A stretch of DNA of 64,000 bases from Aeriscardovia sp. (GTDB lineage Bacteria > Actinomycetota > Actinomycetes > Actinomycetales > Bifidobacteriaceae). This document shows, piece by piece, positions 25,625-34,145 of the stretch. The translations under genes and the position numbers were made by a program. Each line of letters opens with the position of its first letter. Within the stretch, counting starts at the first letter, position 1. Where the stretch lies: the NCBI GenBank assembly GCA_017413255.1, contig JAFPUC010000003.1, positions 1-64,000 on the forward strand. The letters run 5' to 3'. Under the pieces are notes generated by a model that searched no databases, was not told the origin of the DNA, and saw only the letters and a list, made by a program, of their open reading frames with translations.

Positions 25625-26718
25625 AAAGACTGTGGATTTTGGGCCTTTTTCTTCCGGGCCTCTGCCTTGCCCTCCTTTTTCTGGCGCCCCTTTGCGCTTT
25701 GTCCCTTTTGGAAGAGGCATCTTCTTCTCCCCCTTCCTTCTCTCTCCCGGCATCCTATGCTTCGTGCGGAGGGCAGCCCTCAAAAAGCAGCGGGGAGACT
25801 GCTCTGGCCTCTATGCTTTTAAATCCCGGTAAGTGGGGCATAAATTCCATGGGCCTTACTTTAACCCCCCTCATGGCCTCCGGCATTTTGGGAAACTTGG
25901 AAGTGGAAAGCGGATTTTCTCCAAAAGCTTCCAACGGTTCGCATTTCGGCATAGCCCAATGGGACGGATCCAGGTGGTCCAGGCTGGTTGAATCCTATAA
26001 AGATCCCTATCTTCTCTCTTCTCAGGCAGCCTTCATTTTTGAAGAGCTTTCTTCTGACTTTCGCGGTGCTTACCTCGCCTTGAAATCAGCCACTTCGCCG
26101 GCCTCTGCCGCAGGAGCCTTTGCTTTGAAATATGAAATTTGTTCCCAGGCGCTTTTCGAGCGCGAAGAGGAGGCCAAAGAGGCCTTCTCATTTCTTTCTT
26201 CCTTTTCAGGAGGCGGGTGCTCCTTCTCAAATTCATCGGCTCCTTCTTCCATTTCAAATTATTCATGGATGTGTTCTTCTATGAGGGTATGCAAGGCGGG
26301 AGAATTTGGGGAATTTGACTGGCAGGGAAAGGGAGGGTACCAGTGCTACTGGTACTGGCTTACGCGGGAAGCCATGCTGCATGGGAAAAATTCCATAAAA
26401 AATCCCGGAACGCCTGATGCGGGAAGCTTGGGGCTTTGGGCCGCTTCGCAGAGGGGCTGGACTTCCGGTTCCTTTCCCCGCGCCGGAGGAGCTGTGAGCG
26501 GATTTGGATCTCCCCTTGGATCCGGACCCCCTTTTGGACATGTTGCCGTAGTGGAAAAAGTAGAACAAGGATCTTCGGGATGGAAAATTGAAATAAGCGG
26601 GGGTAATTTTTACGGGAACGGTTCATGGAACGGCTACTACACCCAGTGGCTCACAGAGGCCCAGCTTTCAACTGTCAAAGATCTTCGCTTTTTTTGGAAA
26701 AACAGCTGGTTTAAATAA
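25621..26718 (+). CDS. Bifunctional peptidoglycan hydrolase (phage-lysozyme-like plus CHAP)
   Basis: A 365-residue exported or membrane-anchored enzyme that opens the cell wall for the conjugation channel. The N-terminal signal helix (KRLWILGLFLPGLCLALLFLAPLCAL) is followed by a lysozyme-like domain (LTPLMASGILGNLEVESGF, catalytic Glu in NLEVES, then HFGIAQWDGSRW) at about 70-190. The C-terminal CHAP domain has its Cys in GGYQCYWYW and its His in FGHVAVVE. This two-domain layout is that of VirB1/TcpG-type hydrolases. The ATG overlaps the VirB4-like stop. A run of Ser and Gly links the domains. Its stop overlaps that of the convergent FtsK-like gene by a few bases. Confidence 0.88.
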   Translation: MKRLWILGLFLPGLCLALLFLAPLCALSLLEEASSSPPSFSLPASYASCGGQPSKSSGETALASMLLNPGKWGINSMGLTLTPLMASGILGNLEVESGFSPKASNGSHFGIAQWDGSRWSRLVESYKDPYLLSSQAAFIFEELSSDFRGAYLALKSATSPASAAGAFALKYEICSQALFEREEEAKEAFSFLSSFSGGGCSFSNSSAPSSISNYSWMCSSMRVCKAGEFGEFDWQGKGGYQCYWYWLTREAMLHGKNSIKNPGTPDAGSLGLWAASQRGWTSGSFPRAGGAVSGFGSPLGSGPPFGHVAVVEKVEQGSSGWKIEISGGNFYGNGSWNGYYTQWLTEAQLSTVKDLRFFWKNSWFK

Positions 26719-29656
26719 GGCCAAAGTCCACAACCTCTTCCTCCTCTTCGCCCTCCGTTTCTTCTCCTTCGCCAAACTTCTGCACTTCCTCTTTTGCCTG
26801 CCCTCCTTCCTGCGTGTCATCGATGGGAGGGCAATCGGGAAGCTCTGAGAGGGCTTCCAGCATTTCCTCTTTTGAAGCGTAGAAGGACTGGAGGGCTTCC
26901 AGCCTCCCCTGCCCGTCTTCGTAAAGGCCCCTTCCTTTGGGCAGCGCAAGGGAGGAAAGGAGCCTGTTTGCTTCCTTCAGGTTGGAGGTTTGAAAAACTC
27001 CCGCCGGAGAATCGCTTCCAAGCATGATTTTGCCAAGCGACCTGTAAAAAGCCCTTCCGTTATGGAATTTTTCCATTTCTTTCAGGCTTAGCCTCTGAGC
27101 GCCTATAAGCAGGTGTATGCCTGCGCTCCTTCCCTGGGTGGCGATATTTCCGAGCATGGTCACGGTAGAGGAAATAGACCGGTTTCTTTGATCGGTGGAA
27201 GCATTTTGCCTGGCCAGCGCTATATCTGAGGCGTCCCCTTTTTCTTTTGCCTCCATTGAAGAGATAAAGCCGTTAAATTCGTCAAAAACGATGAGGATGT
27301 CTTGAAACCCGGCTTGGCTGGAGGAAGAAAAGCCCATGGAAGAAATCTCCCCTGCCCTTTTGCGCATTATGGAAGATACTGTCTTTACCAGCCTTTCGGC
27401 TCTTTCAAATTCTCCGGCTCCGCACAGGGTCCCCTTTTTTCTGGCCCAGGAAAAGTCAGGCGCTCCCTTGCATGGATCTATTACTATGGTTTGCCAACCC
27501 GCCATTGCGCCTTTTGCGGCCAAAAGGGAGAGAAGGGAGCTTTTGCCGGCCCCGGTGCGCCCCATGACGAGAAGGTGGGGGGAGGAAGAAAGGCTCCATA
27601 AGATGCGCTGACCCATATCTCCAAGGCCCATGCTTATCTCTTCTTCTTTTTTGAAATCCGCCTTGGCGAAGTTTGCAAAGGGATTTTTAAGGGAGAGAAA
27701 GACGACTTCTTCTTTGCCCGAATCTGAAGGGAGGGCCCTTCCGTAATCAAAGCCCGAGTAGCCAAGGAAGAGGGGGAGGCCCTCTTTTAGGTCGCCTGGC
27801 GAAACTCCGAGAGGAAGGGAGAAGAAAGCTTTAAAGGAGTTTTGGGGGGCGCCTTCTTCCCTTTTTACCAGTCTTGGGTTCTCTCCTGATTTATTAAATA
27901 CTCCAGCTTCCTGCCAGCCCGCTGAGAGGAACAGATCCATCGCCTCCTCCCTCATCTTTTCCCTCTTCCACACCCCTTTTTCAAGGCTTCTTCGTTCAAA
28001 CAGCCACAGCGAGCAGCGGGCCGAATCAAGGTATTCTATGAGCAGGACTTCAGATCCTATGGAGGCTTTTAAAGCTTCGCTCCTTTTCCTAAGGTCGGCC
28101 ACGGTAGCTCCCCCTCTGAGGCAAAGGCCTACTCTCCAGATGGAGCTTTCTTTCTCTTTTCCCTCAAAAGAGCAGAAATCTATTTCGCACCCTTTGCGTG
28201 CAGGGAGGGCGCTAGCCAGGCTTTTTAGAACCATGCAGCACACATACGCCTTTTGACAGCTCCCCCCTTCCTTCAGATCTTCTATTCTTTGCCTTTGCGC
28301 CTGGACCAGAAAACAGCGAGATCCATCCGAACCGGCCATGATAGGGGCCGCTCCTTCCAGTTTTGTCAGATCCGCCTTGGCGTAGTCAAAAATCTTGGAC
28401 GGGTCCAGTTTTAAGGGAAGCAGGTTTATTCCTCCACTGCTTTGAATTTCGGAAAAGACCGGATCAGGGCAGGAAAGTTTGGAAACCGAGGCCCATTTTC
28501 TTTGGAAAGAGGACCATTTTACGCCTTCCTTTATGTACCTTTCAAAGCCGGTAATTTCGCTCATAAATCCCGGATCCCTGTAGGCGTTGCCCCGATTGGA
28601 AAGGCTGTGGCCGCAGGTAGACAGATGGAAGGCGGAAGCGAGGTCGGCGAGGATGTCCGTCTTTAAGAAAAAGGCGGGGCCCGTAGGATCGTGCAGCCAG
28701 TCTCCCATCTCTTCTATTCCCGTTCCCGCGGGCGGAGGGGTAATTTTGAAGAGCCACGCCGGTTCTTTAATTCCTACGTTGTAGGCAGTGACAAGAGGGG
28801 CCTTCTTCCCTCTCGATCTCGCCGCCATGCCGTAGGCGATGGATGCCAGAAGGGAAGCCTGGTTTTCATTTTTCGCCTCTTTCAGGCCTTTTACCTCAGA
28901 AAAAAGGACTAGCCTGACCGAGTGGGGGTCTACGGAGGATTGTGCATGCCTTGTGGGAAGGATCAGGGCTTCTTTCCACGTTTTGGGAAGCCTTTCTTTA
29001 AGAAGAAGCGGGGAAAGCTTTGAGGTTTTTTCCATGCTGTCGGGCTTTAAGCGAAGTATTGTAATCCCGCCTTCCCTTTTTTCGTCTTCTACAAGGAAGC
29101 TGTAGCCAGAGCCCTCAAACCATGAAGAGATTTTCTTTTGCCATCCCCTTTTTTCCTTGCATTTTTTTCTAGCTCCTCCCAAAAAGACTTCAAAAATCAT
29201 GGCTGCGGCCAGAGGAGCCGGGAGGGTTAAAAACCAGAGGCCGGAAATAAGGGAGGAAAAAGAGAGAATGAAAAGCAGGATGCCGAAAGCTAGGAGCAGC
29301 TGGGAAGTTTTCTTCCTCTCTTCCCTTGACGCCTTTTTGAAGTTAAGAGCCGGCATTTTCAGGGCAAAGTTCGGCCTTTCTTCAGGAAGGCAGGCTGGCA
29401 AAGACATCCTTTCAAAGGCCCATCCGGACGCCGGAAGGGCGAAAAGGGCGTTTAGTGCCCAGACAATGGGGCTTTTTGAAAAGAAGGAAAGGGCGAAGGA
29501 AAAAGAGAGGAAGAGGGCGGAAGAAAAGCAATCGCGCGGGGGAAGAAAAAGAGCCTTCCTGGCCGCTCTTTTTTCCGGAAACGAAGAAAAGTCCAGGGCC
29601 ATTGAAGCCCAAAGGGCCCAAAGGGAAGGAAGCCCCAAAAATGAAAGGGCCAGCAC
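26711..29656 (-). CDS. FtsK/TcpA-like DNA-translocating ATPase (candidate coupling protein)
   Basis: A 981-residue membrane ATPase. Hydrophobic segments at about 1-80 and 118-155 anchor it; a long middle domain is followed by an FtsK-type motor with Walker A VMGRTGAGKSSLLSLLAAKG at about 697, VIDPCKGAPDF and Walker B ILIVFDEFNGF, ending in an acidic tail. It probably pumps DNA to the channel. The annotated GTG at 29656 has no RBS, while the open frame continues back through another hydrophobic stretch (NLPLPILFIPIVLALSF) to a GGAGGGGG at about 29697, again with no ATG/GTG/TTG there. The true start is therefore likely up to 13 codons earlier and non-canonical, or lost. Confidence 0.85.
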   Translation of the reverse strand: MLALSFLGLPSLWALWASMALDFSSFPEKRAARKALFLPPRDCFSSALFLSFSFALSFFSKSPIVWALNALFALPASGWAFERMSLPACLPEERPNFALKMPALNFKKASREERKKTSQLLLAFGILLFILSFSSLISGLWFLTLPAPLAAAMIFEVFLGGARKKCKEKRGWQKKISSWFEGSGYSFLVEDEKREGGITILRLKPDSMEKTSKLSPLLLKERLPKTWKEALILPTRHAQSSVDPHSVRLVLFSEVKGLKEAKNENQASLLASIAYGMAARSRGKKAPLVTAYNVGIKEPAWLFKITPPPAGTGIEEMGDWLHDPTGPAFFLKTDILADLASAFHLSTCGHSLSNRGNAYRDPGFMSEITGFERYIKEGVKWSSFQRKWASVSKLSCPDPVFSEIQSSGGINLLPLKLDPSKIFDYAKADLTKLEGAAPIMAGSDGSRCFLVQAQRQRIEDLKEGGSCQKAYVCCMVLKSLASALPARKGCEIDFCSFEGKEKESSIWRVGLCLRGGATVADLRKRSEALKASIGSEVLLIEYLDSARCSLWLFERRSLEKGVWKREKMREEAMDLFLSAGWQEAGVFNKSGENPRLVKREEGAPQNSFKAFFSLPLGVSPGDLKEGLPLFLGYSGFDYGRALPSDSGKEEVVFLSLKNPFANFAKADFKKEEEISMGLGDMGQRILWSLSSSPHLLVMGRTGAGKSSLLSLLAAKGAMAGWQTIVIDPCKGAPDFSWARKKGTLCGAGEFERAERLVKTVSSIMRKRAGEISSMGFSSSSQAGFQDILIVFDEFNGFISSMEAKEKGDASDIALARQNASTDQRNRSISSTVTMLGNIATQGRSAGIHLLIGAQRLSLKEMEKFHNGRAFYRSLGKIMLGSDSPAGVFQTSNLKEANRLLSSLALPKGRGLYEDGQGRLEALQSFYASKEEMLEALSELPDCPPIDDTQEGGQAKEEVQKFGEGEETEGEEEEEVVDFGLI

Positions 29657-29721
29657 GATAGGGATGAAAAGGATGGGTAGAGGAAGGTTTTTTCTTTCCC
29701 CCTCCTTTTTCCCTTGGGCGT

Positions 29722-31440
29722 TTAGAGGCCCTGCCGTTCGGCTTCCTTAGCCATTTGAAGGGCCGTGGATATGGCATCCTCATTTGTCGGGGCGTTTTCC
29801 CTAATTTCTCCTTCAGTCTCCGGGCCTCTTGCCTCCTTTTTCTCCTTCATCCCCGGCTTGTTGCAGGCCATGGGCACGAGGGAAAGGATTTCTTCCCAAC
29901 TGATTTTTCCCTGATCTTTTCCTCCCCTTTGGGGCACCGTTTTTTTAAGCCTTGAAGAGAGTATATCGGCCCAGGTTTTGCCCAGTTTCGCATCTTCTTC
30001 GTAAAAGGCTTTGTATACGCATGGATTTTCGTTCCCGATTTCGCAGATTCCGCACCCTTTGGCCACTCCTTCTTCTCTTAGGTTGGAAGGAAACGGCGGA
30101 ATGGAATCGCTGTTCATGACGTCTTTCAGGCTTTTGGCAAGCTTGTCTCCGACCATGATTTTGCTTGCAAGATTCAGTCTCACTGCGGGTCCCAGGCCGT
30201 TTTTCTCGTCAGGCTTTTGGGCAGAGTATAGGAAGCAGATGCCCGTGTATCTGGCTTTTTTGGCGATGTCTTGAAGGGATAAAAAGCTTGTGGCGCAGAT
30301 AGATTTTCTGTATTCCAGCTTTATCCTTGTGGGGTCGTCTTTGCTTAGGCCGGGCGGCACGCTTACAGGGGAGGCCCATTGGGGGATTTCATCTGCGACC
30401 AAAAGGGTCAGGGGATAGCTGGCTTTGTCCTTTTCGTCTAACTCCCACCAGTTCTGTTTTCCCTTTTCCTTTATGAACCTTCCCCTCTCTTCCATGTTTC
30501 TGAAGAGGTTTTCCAGGGCTGCCGCGCAGCTTTCTATCCCTTCGCAGCCCCATCCCTTTTCTTCCACCCATGGCCTTGCCCAGTCAAAGTCGGCACTTTT
30601 TCCTTCGTCATCGCACACTACCAGCCTTCCCCCGCCGGCCAGAAAGCCGAATATGAGGCTGTTTATAAGCACGCTTTTTCCGCCGTTGGACTGCCCGGAA
30701 ACCAACACGCCCGGGGCGTCTTTCCAATCGTTTTTGAGCCACTCGCCCCATTTTCTTCCCTTTTCAGGGAGCTTCATTCCAAAGTATGAAAAGCGGATTT
30801 CGGGCTTGAAGTCCGGCATGGCCACGGCTTTAGGGAAGGTGGGAAGGCGGCCCGGGTGCACTATTACGGTATTCCATTCCGGGTAGTCCTTGTGCCACCA
30901 TCCTTCTTCTCCAACTCCGTGCTGCCTTATGGCTTCATCGAGCGCCCTTCCGTATTTGCTGGCCACGTAGGGCTCATCGGGGTGGGTGGAGTTGAGGCGG
31001 ATTATCCAGCCTCCGTCAATTCCCCTAAGAACGCGGATATGCCAGGGCTTCCTTTTTAGTGCGGAAGCAAAAAGGGATCTTGCCGCCAGGGTATTGTGAT
31101 CGAGCTGCGCATAACGGATAGTGCGCCTTGCTTCGTCGAGATCGGTTAGAAAGAAGCCGGGATGCTCTTCGGAGAGGTACTTTTCTATGCTTTTTGGAGC
31201 CATACGGCCCACAAAGCCCTTTTCCTCCACTTCGCCGGGATATCTTTCGCCCCCTATTTTCCACGCCGGGCAGATGGAAGCCTTTTTCTTGTCTTCCGCT
31301 ATGGAGCAGAGGGCGTAATCCTTCAGATCGGGATTTCGGGCTATGATTTCCTCCACATAGCTCACTAAGGCCGGCATGTCTTTTTCAGGATTAAAGTCCG
31401 GAAGTTGTTCTGAGATATTAAAAGTTATTTTTTTATCCAT
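29722..31440 (-). CDS. Second FtsK/SpoIIIE-like ATPase, soluble, TraB- or coupling-like
   Basis: A 572-residue ATPase without membrane helices. The FtsK motor has Walker A VSGQSNGGKSVLINSLIFGF at about 245, CDDEGKSADFDWARPW, and Walker B LTLLVADEIPQWA, then ICFLYSAQKPDE. The N-terminal 200 residues carry an RNSTHPDEPYVASKYG segment of unknown role. Compared with the neighbouring 981-residue motor it lacks the anchor, so the two are not simple duplicates. AAGGAG precedes the ATG, and the gene is 65 nt upstream of the larger motor in the same direction. In actinobacteria a lone FtsK-like TraB can move double-stranded DNA, so the element may have a dual mode of transfer. Confidence 0.85.
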   Translation of the reverse strand: MDKKITFNISEQLPDFNPEKDMPALVSYVEEIIARNPDLKDYALCSIAEDKKKASICPAWKIGGERYPGEVEEKGFVGRMAPKSIEKYLSEEHPGFFLTDLDEARRTIRYAQLDHNTLAARSLFASALKRKPWHIRVLRGIDGGWIIRLNSTHPDEPYVASKYGRALDEAIRQHGVGEEGWWHKDYPEWNTVIVHPGRLPTFPKAVAMPDFKPEIRFSYFGMKLPEKGRKWGEWLKNDWKDAPGVLVSGQSNGGKSVLINSLIFGFLAGGGRLVVCDDEGKSADFDWARPWVEEKGWGCEGIESCAAALENLFRNMEERGRFIKEKGKQNWWELDEKDKASYPLTLLVADEIPQWASPVSVPPGLSKDDPTRIKLEYRKSICATSFLSLQDIAKKARYTGICFLYSAQKPDEKNGLGPAVRLNLASKIMVGDKLAKSLKDVMNSDSIPPFPSNLREEGVAKGCGICEIGNENPCVYKAFYEEDAKLGKTWADILSSRLKKTVPQRGGKDQGKISWEEILSLVPMACNKPGMKEKKEARGPETEGEIRENAPTNEDAISTALQMAKEAERQGL

Positions 31441-31463
31441 TTTCTCCTTAATTTTATATGTCT

Positions 31464-31469
31464 TATAAT
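31464..31469 (+). promoter_or_regulatory. TATAAT box giving a probable leaderless transcript
   Basis: TATAAT ends 8 nt before the ATG at 31478 and there is no RBS, so the transcript would begin at or next to the start codon. The 37-bp gap also carries the RBS (AAGGAG) and AT-rich -10 of the divergent FtsK-like gene. Confidence 0.5.
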
Positions 31470-31477
31470 ATCTCTAT

Positions 31478-32149
31478 ATGCAAGATTTAGAATCCGAAGA
31501 TTGGTTTAAGCCATATGAGGAGGAAGGCGGCGAAGCTGAAGAAGAAGATTTTGACACCCCTCAGTCCCTTAAAGAGGAAAAAAGGAAAGACTCTGCTCCC
31601 GGCAGAGGGGCAAAAAAGAGTCAAAGGGCCAGGAGGATTTTGGCTATTCTTCCATGGCTTTTTTCCGCCCTCCTTTCCGTTTTTGTTTTTACAAATTCCG
31701 TCAGAATATCTAACGAGGGGCAGCTGCCTTTGAAAGAAAGCCTCTCTTACCTAAATGGGGAAGTCAAATCCGCTTCCGACCTTAAAAGCGGCCTTTCATC
31801 TTTGGGAGAGGAGTTTTCCAATTTATCCGCTTCCCCTTCTTCAAACTTTGTGGAAAATATTTTGTCCGTTTTTTCTTTAAAATCTGCCGTAAACGCGGAT
31901 TTGAACGCAGCCGCATCTGACGAGTCTTCAAAACTTTCTTCCGCTCTTGCGGAAGCCAGGGCAATTTTAAAGGGCGCTCCGCCCTCCAGCGCTTCTTCTT
32001 CCCTAGCCTCTTTGGTCAAAGAAGCTCAGTCGCGCTCCTTTGCGCCTACTCTTACCTCCCTTCGTCAGGAATCGGCCCTCATTTCTTCTCTTAGCTCCCT
32101 TTCGGGGTCTGTAGCCCTGCAAAGGTCTGTAGGGAAAGGGGAAAAGTGA
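31478..32149 (+). CDS. Bitopic membrane protein with acidic N-terminus and Ser-rich coiled outer part
   Basis: A 223-residue protein. An acidic cytoplasmic stretch (EEEGGEAEEEDFD) and a basic stretch (KKSQRARR) precede one membrane helix (ILAILPWLFSALLSVFVFT, about residues 52-70). The exported part is rich in Ser, Ala and Leu (heptad-like, probably coiled coil). Tcp-type systems often have such a protein. It is divergent from the FtsK-like genes and overlaps the next gene by 4 nt (GTGA). Its likely leaderless promoter is noted separately. Not assigned to a family. Confidence 0.55.
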   Translation: MQDLESEDWFKPYEEEGGEAEEEDFDTPQSLKEEKRKDSAPGRGAKKSQRARRILAILPWLFSALLSVFVFTNSVRISNEGQLPLKESLSYLNGEVKSASDLKSGLSSLGEEFSNLSASPSSNFVENILSVFSLKSAVNADLNAAASDESSKLSSALAEARAILKGAPPSSASSSLASLVKEAQSRSFAPTLTSLRQESALISSLSSLSGSVALQRSVGKGEK

Positions 32150-33117
32150 GCTATATTGTAAACTTTGAAATTCCCGACGAATGGTGGCAGGGAGTATTCC
32201 ATGTTCCGGACGAGAGGGTGCGCGCCAGAAACCGCGCAAGCATCAGAAAGTACTCCCGAATGGTGTGGATGGAAGCTAAAAGAACAGGCAGGGCGCATAA
32301 GTATGAGCGCTTTTGCCTGTCTTTGGCTGTGCAGGCAGAAAGGGAGGGGGAGTTTGCGGGGGAAGCTGAAGAAGCGTTAAAGAGTCTGATAGATGCGGCA
32401 AGCCGGGACAGCTCCTGGGCAGGCCTGTGGGAAGACGACGACTCTTCTCACCGACTTCTTACCTGCTATTTCCGTCTCCCTGTAGGGCTGGGGCGCGGAA
32501 GAAGGAGAGTGCAGGCCGGAGTTTGGCAGGTAGGACCTCATTTTGATCCTCTTCACTCCCTTGCTTCTTCCGTAGCAAAGGAGTGGTCTTCCTTGCCGGA
32601 GTGGAGGAGGGATTTGGACTGGCGAGGGAGGGTGATTGAGTGGGCCTTCCCATCTTCTTTATGGCTTACCAGTAATTTTACCGATACCGATATAGCTTCG
32701 AGAAAAGCCGGTCGGGAACTGGGGGGATGGGGGAGTCACAAGCATGACGGCGAGATAGACCTTCTTTCGTCTTCTTTGGAATCTAAAGCTTCACGCCTTT
32801 GGGAAGGGTTTTCCCCCTTGAGGGTGCAAAGGTGCGCCGTTTTGGCCCAGGTGCGTTATGCTCTTTCCGGTTACGATCTCAAAGCCGATCCTGATAATGC
32901 GGGGCACACCGTGTTAAAGGTCTTGGAAGCCGGATCCAAATCCGGAAAAATTTTGCCCCTTTCTTCCAAGTACGTTCCTCTTTTGGCTTTTTGCAGGGAT
33001 GAAAGGCCTGCCTGTGAAGAACCCAGACTCAAACCCGGAGAGCATTCCATACGCCTCTTTTTCTTTCCCCTCCCCCCATCCTGGCAGCCGTATCGTTTTG
33101 CCGCCTCCCTTTCCTAG
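32146..33117 (+). CDS. Hypothetical protein with a RusA-like DPDNA segment
   Basis: A 323-residue soluble protein. Most of it is unfamiliar (YIVNFEIPDEWWQGVFHVPDERVRARNRASIRKYSRMVWM, then a central Trp-rich part). Near residue 245 it reads RYALSGYDLKADPDNAGHTVLKVLEAG, which resembles the D-x-D-N...K/T-x-x-L-D core of RusA Holliday-junction resolvases. The match is limited to this stretch, so the call is weak. It starts with GTG overlapping the previous stop, so it is co-translated with the bitopic protein. A junction or DNA-processing enzyme would suit a mobile element that also has RecE and Erf genes. Confidence 0.4.
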   Translation: MSYIVNFEIPDEWWQGVFHVPDERVRARNRASIRKYSRMVWMEAKRTGRAHKYERFCLSLAVQAEREGEFAGEAEEALKSLIDAASRDSSWAGLWEDDDSSHRLLTCYFRLPVGLGRGRRRVQAGVWQVGPHFDPLHSLASSVAKEWSSLPEWRRDLDWRGRVIEWAFPSSLWLTSNFTDTDIASRKAGRELGGWGSHKHDGEIDLLSSSLESKASRLWEGFSPLRVQRCAVLAQVRYALSGYDLKADPDNAGHTVLKVLEAGSKSGKILPLSSKYVPLLAFCRDERPACEEPRLKPGEHSIRLFFFPLPPSWQPYRFAASLS

Positions 33118-33315
33118 GGACGTGATTTGTTATTGTTTTTCAGTCTTGAGGCAAAGTTAAAACCGTACGGCCGCCTTTATGGCAAATACTCAGCCTTATC
33201 TTTTCATACCTTAAGCCGGAAATTTTTTATTGTTACTTTTGGTTGTGAGAGGGTGGCTAGGGGCGCCCCAATTTTTTAAAAGCCTGAAGAAGTTGTAAAA
33301 AAGTAAAATAAATAC
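33118..33315 (+). promoter_or_regulatory. Upstream region of the serine recombinase with GC palindrome
   Basis: Contains TAGGGGCGCCCC (palindrome core 33260-33269), identical to the 12-mer at 23071-23082, about 46 bp before the recombinase start. A candidate operator or recombination site. No gene is seen. Confidence 0.35.
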
Positions 33316-33921
33316 ATGATTTTAGGGTATGCGAGAGTTTCTACGGTCATGCAGGATCCCTCTCTTCAGCATGACAATCTGGCCAGAGCAGGATGCGAAA
33401 GGATCTTTACCGACTACGGATCCGGGATGAATGCCGAGAGGCCCCAGCTTGTACGCATGCTGGATGTGGCCCGTTCCGGAGACACTATCGTAGTCTGGAA
33501 GTTAGACAGGCTTGGGCGCAATATGAAGGAATTGGTGCGCCTTATCAATCTTTTTCAAGAGCGCGGGATTGGCTTTAGATCTCTTACTGAGGCGATTGAC
33601 ACAAGCACTCCCGGAGGAATGCTGACTTATAACATTTTTGCTTCAATAGCCCAATTTGAGCACGATCTTTTGGTGGAGAGGACTACGGCCGGAATGGCTG
33701 CGGCCAGGGCTAGAGGGCGCCATGGGGGAAGGCCTCACAAGCTTACCCGGGAAAATGAGGAAGAAATTTGCAGACTGTATTTGTCTAGGATGATGACGAT
33801 AGATCAGATATCGAAGATATTTGGAGTATCGCGGGGGACAATCTACAAAGTTTTAAGGGCTAAAGGGGTTGTAGATTCTTCCCGTTTTCCTCGTCAGATT
33901 GCAAAGCCTAAGCAACAATAG
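33316..33921 (+). CDS. Small serine recombinase (resolvase/invertase family)
   Basis: A 201-residue site-specific recombinase. ILGYARVSTVMQDPSLQ carries the nucleophilic Ser (ARVS), then KLDRLGRNMKELV, FIASIAQFEHDLLVERT-type helix E (here IFASIAQFEHDLLVERT), and a C-terminal HTH (MTIDQISKIFGVSRGTIYKVLR) with the usual RHGGRPHKL bridge. Full length is typical for Hin/Pin/Tn3 resolvases, so it is probably active. It may resolve cointegrates or invert a segment. Candidate target sites are the two TAGGGGCGCCCC copies. It stands alone, downstream of the conjugation block and before the defence island. Confidence 0.9.
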   Translation: MILGYARVSTVMQDPSLQHDNLARAGCERIFTDYGSGMNAERPQLVRMLDVARSGDTIVVWKLDRLGRNMKELVRLINLFQERGIGFRSLTEAIDTSTPGGMLTYNIFASIAQFEHDLLVERTTAGMAAARARGRHGGRPHKLTRENEEEICRLYLSRMMTIDQISKIFGVSRGTIYKVLRAKGVVDSSRFPRQIAKPKQQ

Positions 33922-34032
33922 CGGCAATGAAAGTACAAAGATTTTTATAGGCTAATTGCGCATTTTTGGGTGTGGAACTGGCTGTGCGGGGCTAAGGATC
34001 TAGCCGGAAGTTTGGATTTGTTTAAGTTATTT

Positions 34033-34124
34033 TCTCAAGTTGCGGATTAAATCTTTCTCAAGTTGCGGATTAAATCTTTCTCAAGTTGCGGATTAAATCT
34101 TTCTCAAGTTGCGGATTAAATCTT
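34033..34124 (+). repeat. Four perfect 23-bp tandem repeats before a DUF4143 ATPase gene
   Basis: Units start at 34033, 34056, 34079 and 34102. Each opens TCTCAAGTTGCGGATTAAAT and ends CTT, with no spacers. A further partial copy (TCAAG) follows at 34125. The array stops about 20 bp before the ATG at 34146, so it lies in the promoter or 5' leader. Its copy number is likely unstable. Confidence 0.95.
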
Positions 34125-34145
34125 TCAAGTGCAAAATTATAAACC

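Noticed and set aside
34033..34124. CRISPR array
   Set aside because: The 23-bp units are contiguous with no spacers, and no cas genes are near.
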